A stretch of 64,000 bases of DNA from Marisa cornuarietis. Lineage: Eukaryota; Mollusca; Gastropoda; Architaenioglossa; Ampullariidae. Positions 13,087-23,700 of the stretch are shown here, piece after piece. The position numbers and the translations under genes are program-made. The stretch lies in contig SMMW01000555.1 in assembly GCA_004794655.1 (NCBI GenBank), positions 9,811,501 to 9,875,500 on the forward strand. Reading direction: 5' to 3'. The stretch's first letter is position 1; every line of letters starts with the position of its first letter. The notes beneath the pieces were generated by a model, which was not told the DNA's origin, ran no database searches, and saw only the letters and a list, made by a program, of their open reading frames with translations.

Positions 13087-14422
13087 AAGAGCGTATATGC
13101 ACACTGAATGAATCAGTTGACAAGCTGTCCTCAGTACCAAATTTCACAAGTACATACCATCAGAGTCCTTTTGGTCTTTGTTAGGAATCAGAGGGCAGTT
13201 ATCTTCAGAATCTTTAATCGTGTCGTTATCGTCATCGTCATCGCACACGTCACCTGGGTAAAAAAAAGAATGCAGTTTCACACGGAGGGACTTGTATGTG
13301 TCCAGTCTCCAGCCACGGGTATTATATAGGATGTTCAGTCAGGCAATGAGCCTGAGACCATGTCGCTCTATCAAATGTGTTTTGTAAAAAAAATTGACTG
13401 CTACAACATGTACCTTCAGAATCAAATCATTCATTGCAGTTGATATGGGTACCCATCATCATCATCACCATTCTTCTTTTCTTTATCATTATCACAGATG
13501 TTACCAAGTGCTTTTAGAGTAAATCAATATAAGTGAGCCAAATCAATTGTCAGGCAAGGATACCATACAACCAGTAACGGCACTAAACGAATTTTGTCAC
13601 AAAGAGAGAAACGTTTGAATTCTGATGCTGACCTGCTATACAAAAATACAAGTTTTACCTTGACCATCACGGTCAGTGTCCAGCTGGTCGGAATTTGGTA
13701 TGTTTACACAGTTGTCCATGTTGTTCTGAATTCCATCTTTATCTCTAGAAGTAAGAATACCACTTCAAAAAACATTTTTACAACCAAACGTTATCTTTCC
13801 TGGAACGGAAAATGCTAACAATTGTTTTTGTTTGTTTTTGGCTTCAAATCAAAATCGTACAGTGACGGATTCATGCAAAGAAATAAAAGCTAGCGGTATC
13901 ATACCAGCTTTCGATATTTCATTGGCTAACTAGACTGTCTTTCTGTCAACTCATTTTTCTTTCATTTTGAATTCTTCTTTTTAAACTTTCACTATATTAT
14001 TTTTGTTATGTTTGCTCTTTTTCTTTGACTGTACGTACATTTGTATAATAGGTTGTGCAAGCGACTGTCTTTGTGTGATGAAAGTGTTCATTATTGTATG
14101 AATCCTCTCTTAATGTCTTTCTCTACACACATATGTATAAAGACACGCCTATATATATATATATATATAGAATAATATAGATATATACGCGCGTGCACAC
14201 ACACACACACACACAAATTCACTCACTACATCCCTGTCTGAGCATTGTTTAGCACTTTGAGGACTAACATGGCATCCACACAGGACAAGCCATATTTTTT
14301 TTAGAAGTTCAATATTCAAACCTGTCTTCATTGGTGTCACAGGCGTCTCCTACAAGGTCGCTGTCGATATCGGACTGCAACGCACAACGGAAACAAGCGT
14401 ACAGGGATGTGTGTCTAGTTTT

Positions 14423-14502
<80 letters not shown>

Positions 14503-17073
14503 TTGAAGTTAAATAACTAAGTGTTTGCTTTTCTTACTTGTTAAGACTTTCTTAGTTTGCTTTTTGAATTTTCTTTTACCTGATTAGGGTTTGGGACTGT
14601 CGGGCAGTTGTCGCACGCATCACCCACCGAGTCGCCATCAGAATCGCGCTGGTCAGGGTTGACCACTCGCACGCAGTTGTCCTGCTCGTTTAGAATCCCT
14701 CAACACACAAACAAAAGCAGTCAGGCACGCACGAACATACTCATCAACGGACGCACCGATCTCATGCGTGTTCGCAAGTCTTGTATACGATGAGTGGTTT
14801 ACAGTTTATTACAGTTTTCACTGGCAGGGCTCATTGAAAGATCTTGAGCAGCATATCAAAATCGAATATTAGGACCCTAAATCCCCTCGCAGCCCCCCAA
14901 ACACCCGCTTTCCCTCAGCTGCCAAATCTTACCATCGTTGTCGATGTCGGGATCACAGATGTCTCCCAAGGCGTCGCCATCAGTGTCCACTTGATCAGGG
15001 TTGGGGACGGTGGGGCAGTTGTCACAGGCGTCACCCCGTTTGTCGGGCTCACCCTCCGTGTCCTGCTGGTCTGGATTAGCTACCAGCGGACAATTGTCCT
15101 GCACATGCCAGAGAAGAAAATGCATTCTGTTCTATTCACACATAGCGGTTATTTTAACAGTCGACAGAATTGTGTTTTCGGAAAGTTCTCACTGGGTTAT
15201 TGATAATTCCGTCGTTATCCATGTCATCATCACAGGCATCGCCAATTTGGTCACCATCGGCATCTTCCTGCCCGCTGTTAGGCACCAGTAGGCAGTTGTC
15301 CTGAAAACAATGCAATAAATTTTTTTACATTTACAACCTTTATTGGAACTAGTGGGTGCAATCTTTACGACTGTTTAAGGCTCAAAATAAACTATTTAAA
15401 CAAAATCTTTCGCTCTTAAGAAACAGGCCTTCAAAATTCATATTGCACATAAAGAGATCAGAATCGTGATGTCACCATATGTCTAATTAACAAATGTTCA
15501 TAACTCTCCCAGGAGCTAAGAACTTTAACCCCTGAAGGTATTGATGAACTATCGCTACGTTTTCTTGCACCGCACTAGTCCTATAAGTAAGGTAATGTCT
15601 ACAGGGAGCTTCAAATCGATTTCAGGAACCGCTGTTTACAGAATGCCAAAAATAGAATTCCGAAGGACACAAGTGAATCCACAGGGAGAAAGTGGTGACA
15701 GTGATGTACCGCTTACTGTAAAGCAATATGTCTCGCTCAGTTACCTTTCGACATCTTCTGCCTGAGCAGGGTAGGTCATTGTCTGGGATTCCATCCAAGT
15801 CCGTGTCCCTGTAGCAGTATTTGCCATCACCAGCAAAGCCGACGTTACACTGAAGAATAGTTTACCGAATATTGTTATTTTCCCCTTCAGGCGACAATAG
15901 GAGCTTTCATACCTGTCATTTAAGGGAACAAAACATCCCATCCCAGCAGTTTGACCACACCACAGTAGGTCGACACACATGGTCCCGCAAACACAATCCT
16001 CCTCCTATTCATGACTAATACTATCTCGCCTTCTTCTCCACCTCATTCGCTCTCTTCTTCACTTCCTGTAATAAAACTCATTACTTCCATGAACATAAAT
16101 AGTGTGTATACAACTATTGGACATTATACTATTTACAAAAATGTTCATAGGGGGAAAGAGCGTGGACAATGTTGTACAATCTTCGTAATACGATTCTTGT
16201 CTAAATTGTGTCTGTACCAAACGATACCTCATCTAGACACCTGCGATTCAGCTGCTTTGGCCTTTACGGCCGTATTCATGAACCAAGGCTAAGTCGTTGT
16301 CCCCGGGGCAAAATTGACAAAAAAAAAAAAGAGGGTTGGGTAGGGAAAATTGGTGTTTTACACTGAGCCAGCAGCTAAGGCTGTATCACGGCAAGGCAGC
16401 CATCCTTGTAAACAGATGCCACATGCAGAGATCTTGGAAGAGGAACAAAATAAGACCCTTAATTGACAGTGTACCTGCAAGAGTGTGTTTCTGTCAGGAC
16501 CGATGCGTATTAGTGTGTTTGTGTCATGGCTATTGTGTCTGTGACAGGGTTAGTGTGTTTGTGTCAGGGTTGTTGTGTCTGTGACAGGGTTAGTGTGTTT
16601 GTGTCAGGATTGTTGTGTCTGTGACAGGCTTAGTGTGTTTGTGGTCACCTGACACGAGTAGCCACTGATCCCGCGGATTCTGACACACTTGGCATTGTCG
16701 GCACAGTGTGTGACTCCATCAGGACAAATTGTTCCGTCCTGGACACATCCCCTAATCTGGTCTCCTTGGTAACCAGGAAGACAATCACCGCACCTGTAGG
16801 AACCCTAAACGGCAAAATTAAAGACAACAAAGGTTTGTAGCTAGATTTTTTTTTGACTGATGGGGTGTGCTGTGAACTCTTAAATGGACAATTTTCTCTA
16901 GGCTTAACAATATCCTAAAAATAGTACTATGATTACTAAAAACCATAACATATTGCATACAGGAAAATTGTAGAAACCGACACGAGGTCAAAGGTTAGGC
17001 TGAACGCTGAGATACGAGGCATATGCAAAAGCACCTGGCATGTCTGTGTGTGCGTGTTGGTGTGTGTGTATGT

Positions 17074-17116
<43 letters not shown>

Positions 17117-17297
17117 TGTGTGTGTGTGTGTTTTTGCAATGTTTTTAGGCAGAAAATAAGCAAAGTTTTTTCATATATCATGATGCAAAGATCACACACA
17201 TTATGCCTGTCTCTGCCTCTGACATTATTGCGAACACACACCTACACACAACTCTTAGACTGATGCTTCGAGTTTTGCTTATCACTGCTTTCGTCAT

Positions 17298-17368
<71 letters not shown>

Positions 17369-17649
17369 TACAAATAGAAAAAATGAAGATACGCAAAATG
17401 AGAAAAAGGCAATGAGAAGGCGGGCACACGAGAATGTTCCAGAAATGCTCTGGGAAGTGGGGTCGCAAACGCGGCTAGAGACGATCTTTTGAATGAAAGT
17501 GCAATGAAACAAAACAAACCTTGCTTTACAGCAACATTTACTCACCGGTATGTTTATACACCGAGAATTTCGAACGCACCCGCCATTGTTGCCATCCCTG
17601 CATTCATCAATGTCTTCACACACCTGCACAGCCAAAATCCTTCATCATC

Positions 17650-17738
<89 letters not shown>

Positions 17739-20700
17739 TATTGGCGTTGACATCATCGTTAAGTTCTTTCATACTACTTCTTTGTTTGTATAGGTAGTTA
17801 AATGAAAATTTTAAAAAATCTTTAGGTATGTGTGAGTTGTGCGTGTATGTTATCATGTGTGCTTAAATATCGGAGCATGTGTTGGGGTATGTGAAACATT
17901 GTGTAGTTATTTGCCATAGCTCCTCCGTTGTATAAAAAGAAAGAACGTTCTCACTTATTGGTCTGGGGCCAGTTGCACAACACATTTATAATATTAAACA
18001 CGTTTAGGCCTTTAATCTATTTAGATAATCAGTTTAATGTGCACACCGCAAGTTTAGAATTGTTTTAACTAAAACTGCTTGAAGTAAGATAAAGTTGTTT
18101 AAGTCTGACTTTCTGTCCTGTCAGTACAATTTTTTTTTATGTTCTTGTGCAATGCGTCTCAATGGCAGAGAACAGTTTTAAAGTTTAGAAACATGTTGTG
18201 AAACCAGCACCTGAGGCCGGTGGGAGGAGTACCTCATAAGTATTTTATATGATATCTAAGGTTTTATCACCCATATAGCGTGACTATGCACACAGCCCCA
18301 TTTCTGCGTCTTGCTTTAATTCGTCAAAACAAACACGAGGCTATTTTCATGAAGCGAAGCTAAGTCGCTGTCTCGGGTAATTCGAAGGGCAAGAGTCTTC
18401 GTAGTTTGGCGTCCAGACTCCCCAGATGCTGCTTTACCCCTGGGACTGTAATTATAGAGCAGTGGCAAAGATGCCCAAGTAACATAAAGCAATATCCGCG
18501 GGGTCTAGACAGTGCGTCGTAGTTACGGAGACGTTTATCCTCAGGTTCGACATTTATCCCAAGGGTAACGACTTTCTTTCGCTTCGTGAGTATGGCTCGA
18601 GACGAAAAAAAAAAACAAAAAACAAGCCAGCCAGAAGTATATGCATGCTATTACCTGTTTCTGACGTTGGGCCTCTTCTATGCCCACCCCTTGCACACTG
18701 TTGCTGGTATAGCCAGGGGGACAGGCAGTGCACGTGAAGCCCGGACTGAGATTGCGACACGTGGCCATTCTGTCACAAGGGCGACTGTACAGACACTAGA
18801 TAGATGGGTGTGGCGAGAGTCAGTATCATTCATAGGAATGTTGTAGCAATTGTCAATATAGCTCTCGTATAATGTTAACATACGTCAACACCTTGCAGAC
18901 ATATTGAGGTAACACACTCAGCACATATACAGCACATATACAGCACATATACACATTCTGCATTTTCATTAGTATCATTAACCACCGAGCAGTAACGGGA
19001 AAATCTGTTGGTACACTAACTAAAGTTCTTAACGCCGACCTCCAACGAAATTCTGACAGAATGTATGTGTGTTTATATAATATAGATTTATAGACATATG
19101 TATGACTATGTATTTACGTGTGTGTGTGTGTGTGTGTGTTTGTGTGAAAACAGAAAACTGTCCCCGTTTTACATACATACTTCATAAGTGTGTCCCATCT
19201 GTGTGGGTCTGTGCGTGCACAGGCATGTGTGACAGCAAGAAAACAAAAGAAAGACATGCGAGCGAGCGAGCGAGCGAGCGAGCGAGAGGGGAGTGAGGTC
19301 AATAAGGTCACTAACCTCGTCGATGTCCACGCAGACGGTACCGTTGCCTGTGTAGCCTGTCGGACATGCCCCGCATATGGCGCCTCCTGGCGAGTCCACG
19401 CATTGTACGCCGGGAAAGCACGGGTTGTCGGAGCATTTCCGCACCAAGGGACTGCATCCACGGCGACTTCCGTCCCCTGTCATTCCAGGTGGGCACGACC
19501 CACAGCGATAGCCTCTCTCAGTGTCCTGGCATTGCACTCCTGAAACACCACAAGCTCTGAGTATATTCTCAGCACCTCAAAACTCTGAGTTTTCCTTGCA
19601 TAAAGCCCAGACTGTAAGGACATCACTGATTGTGAAAACATCAAAAGCAAAAGCATTATAAGCACTTATTTATTTCCACCATCGACTAAAGCAGGTACAA
19701 ACTGCAAAGGTCCTATAGCGCAGTGGCCGTAAAGAACGTACATTTAAATTATTCACTCTGTCTGGAGCATGGAATATAGAAAATAAAATCAAACCCTGTA
19801 TCTGCCCCGCCCATTATCGTTTCTGATAAATTAGGTAACAGTTGCTGCTTGATTGACAGAGAAAGAGAAAGATTTCTCAGTCTGCGATCCAGCAAAGCCG
19901 AGGCCGTGATCTACTATGAAGTCGAGCGTACAAACTCCTTGAGCTTTATTAATGTTGCAAGGGACGCTATGTGTAATCATGTAACTGAAGAGAGATCAGA
20001 AGATCACCTGACAGCACTTCTCTAACATGCCTACGGTTCACAGACAGCTTGCTAGGACTGTAGATATTGAGCAGAGGTCAAACAAACTCGAAGGTATGGA
20101 TGCACATCTGGATCATAATTACAGCCACAAAAAGGCTACAGCGCCACCTTTCATCGAATGGAAACAAGTAAGTACATGTACAATAAAAACATTTCTTTTT
20201 GTTGTTACCTGGATAACATGGCTGATCACGGCATGTTGTGTAACGTTCGCAATTAACCCCGTCACCATGGTAACCACGGGGACAAGACCCACATCTGAAA
20301 CCTTCCTCAGTATCCACACAACGGACCCCAGGGAAACAAGGGTTAGACGAACAGCGACCTCGAAGGGGAAAATCAGCTGGCGGGTGGTTTGATCCTGCAA
20401 CAAAAATGCTACACCTCCTGTAATACTGATGATAACAGGGGTCTACAAGGCTAAGCGCATGATACTAAGACTTTACATCAATTACAATGATTAATCACTT
20501 ATTAAAGCACTCATTTTTCAATCTGAGAAATGAATACCATAACACGACACCAGTGTTAGTTCCACAAAACATTGGTTCTTCAATCACGATCATGAACAGA
20601 AAAGTCAGAGAAGAAATTTTTACATCATCATCATCATCGTCGTCGTCGTCGTCGTCATCATCATCCCTACTGATGTTTTTGTTATGAATACAGTAATTGT

Positions 20701-23700
20701 TTTCGGTGCGAAGGGGACCTTATGTGGGATAGTGTGAATTCTACAAATATACATTCTACGCTAGATATCTCAGGCTTCGGGAACACTTCTGTGGGTGCGT
20801 GCGTGGATGCGTGCGTTCGTACGTACGTGAGTGCGAGTATGTGTTTGAGAAAAATGGAGAGAGAAAAAAACAGGGTATTCTTGTAGGTATGTGCGTGTGT
20901 ACGTATGTTAGAGAGAAGGAGAGAAAGGGTATAGGAATGAGAGTATGTATACACTAGTGTACACTTATAATGCAGGGGCTGCGATGTCCATATGTGCGGC
21001 TATGAAAAGGAATGTGTGTGTGTGTGTGTGTTCAAGGGAGAGCGCGCCTATCGTAAACTGACTACACGTGTCAACACAGGATGTGGTCGTACCCACCATC
21101 ACCTCTGCACATGGCACACGTGGCCAGAGTCTGTCTCAGCTGGCGGCTTTCATCCGACTGAAGAGAGAAAGAGTCAAGTATCAGGATGGGCGATGCAGCT
21201 TATAACTAAATAATGTAAATATTTCTCGCCTCACCCTTTCCTGTTTGTAAAGAATCGCACGATGTCTCCAAGAGCTTCATGTTTTTTTTAACGTCTAAGA
21301 GACACATTTGCAACATTTAAACGAAATGGGAGGTGAGGAACAAAGCATTTTAAGTGAGAAAGCGAAGGAGAACAGCCTGTAGAATGTTAAGTGGAAAGAC
21401 AAGGGAAAAAAACATAATCACGTGGTATTGTTTGCACTTGTGTTTGCAGTGCAATGTCACGGTCACATGAAAGAGCTCTATAAATGAATAAATAAAAAAA
21501 GTATGGGCAATTGGTGTTCTACGCCGAGCCAGCAACTAAGGCTATATCACGGCAAGGCAGCCAGCCCTGTAAACAGATGTCACATGCAGAGAAAGAACAG
21601 CCTGCCCGAGACGAGATCTGAACCCAGGACACCCAACCCTCACTGCATTGGTGACAGGCGATCACCGTTGCGCCACCGGGCCACCCTCATGAAAAAAGGT
21701 AACAATACACATCTCAATACACAAAAGATCATAAAAGAAAGAATGAACAGAGGAAAGAAAATACTACAAAGGGAAATAAAAGGAAAATTCAAAGTATAGT
21801 AAGGGGAAACGAAGGAACAGTATAAATTCGCCTTCAAGAAAGAATAACAAATGGATAATTTTAATGAAAAGTAAGAAAGGTAATATGAAAAAAAGTTAAG
21901 GAAAAAAGATAGGAAGAAAATCACCTGTTTCTGAAGGTCTTCTCGTAGCTGTCTTATTGTCGCTGTAAGGTCTCTGAGAGCCGCTGCCATTCTCATGTAC
22001 GGATCCCTGCCTTGAAATAAAGATTCATAAATAACAGTTTGTTAGAAATTATTATAATCTTAAGAACTGGTTCTCGAAGAATTTAATTTAATGAAAGTTT
22101 TATAGAGAGAACGTTGTCTGATCCTGCTGGTTACGTGGTCTTGTCTTGCAGGTCGAAAGGTGAGAATATGGAGAAACGGGGGTCCAATCATTCTGTCTGC
22201 ATCATTTTATCTTTCCTGGTAGACTAGGTGTTCTTGTAGAAATAATCATGGATCAGGTGGTACTAGCTGCATGCTAACGCTAGCAGTAATATTAAAGTTT
22301 AATATTTTTCAAGTATTTTAGCTGCCTGCGACTGTCTACCTGGCCAGTGGAGATGGTGGCGCACTCTGTACCTGAGTCGATGACGTTAGGAACATCCTCC
22401 GCATCCACGCGCCTGGGTTCCGCGATCGTAGGAATCCGCTCAGGTTCGGTTCTCTCCGGGCGGAAGCGCTCTGATGCCCAAGCCGGAGGTTCAAGTTTCG
22501 GGGCAGGCGTTGTGGGTTGTTCCTCGAAAGATTCGCGACTGCAGCCCTGAGCCACCAGCATGTCTGCCAAGGTGGTTTGAGTGTAGTACTTGAAGGAAGG
22601 TGTCTGCCGCTAAAGAAAGAATAACATCCGGATTACAATGAAAATTTATTCAGATATACTAGCATTAGGAAATTGTTTGAATGAATAAATAAATAAATCA
22701 TGAATAAGAAGACCACGTCAGGATACAGTTCTTACCATGTTCAAGAAAACGGATATAACTTTATAACATAAAATATTGGTCATTTTATTTTCTATCGTCG
22801 GTTGACTGTAGTTATTTCTTTGTGTTTTGTGCATGATAAAACAAAACAAAAACTTGATGCAGTATTACAATGAGATGCGCCTGATCTTTATGGGGAACCA
22901 TCGTAAAACTTAAATTAAAGACATCTCCCCCCCCCCCGACACTTAAAACCTCCATCGTGACCTGTTCCATCCACTTCCACCATAAAGTCGCACTGTAATG
23001 TGTCATGTGACATTGTGACATCACGGAGCAGACACTGACCGCTGACACATTTCCAGAGAGGATCTCTCGGATGGGAATCTCTGTCTTGTCCACGCCCACA
23101 TTCACACAGTCCACAAAGAGGCGAACGCTGTTGGACAGGAGGTCAAGATCGTAGAAATGCAGAAGGAACCGCTTCCGCTCATCCTGGTGAAGCGCCATGG
23201 TGGGAAAGGCGAGCTGGTAATCTCGTTTGTCAGGAGAAATAAGCCTTAGAATGACTTGATAAGGAAGAGAAAAATAAAAGAACATTACATGACACGTTGA
23301 TCAAGACCGCTAATAAACTTTACAGTGTTTTAAGTTTCACAATTACAAAACTAAAAAAAAAAAACTGTATCACCCAGCACCGCATGCTCTAAAGAAAAGA
23401 TGAGAACAAATTAGGAACCCAACCATTTTCATCATGCATTAACGTATAACGTTTATTTAAAGTTTTTTTATTATCTCCAACGACCAAAGCCTTCACTATC
23501 TAAAATATATTTTATCTTGAGCTTGATTAAATTTATTAACTTAAACTTCCTTTTTTTTCAAGCATTGCTTGTATGTTCTTTGTTTTTCTGAATATTTTGA
23601 AACTTATTTTGCCTCTGCTGTCTCAATTTTTATTGTTCAAGTGCTTAAGTGTTGAATTCTCTTCTTGTGAACAAACGTTTCTACAAAATGTGTTTAGGGC

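Noticed and set aside
12762..13184. 140- and 153-codon frames on both strands
   Set aside because: They cross a MITE and the GACA repeat. The only real coding sequence nearby is exon 13158-13253 on the minus strand.
17489..17856. Long Ser, His, Ile or Asp runs predicted as proteins
   Set aside because: They are translations of the ATC microsatellite in a thrombospondin intron.
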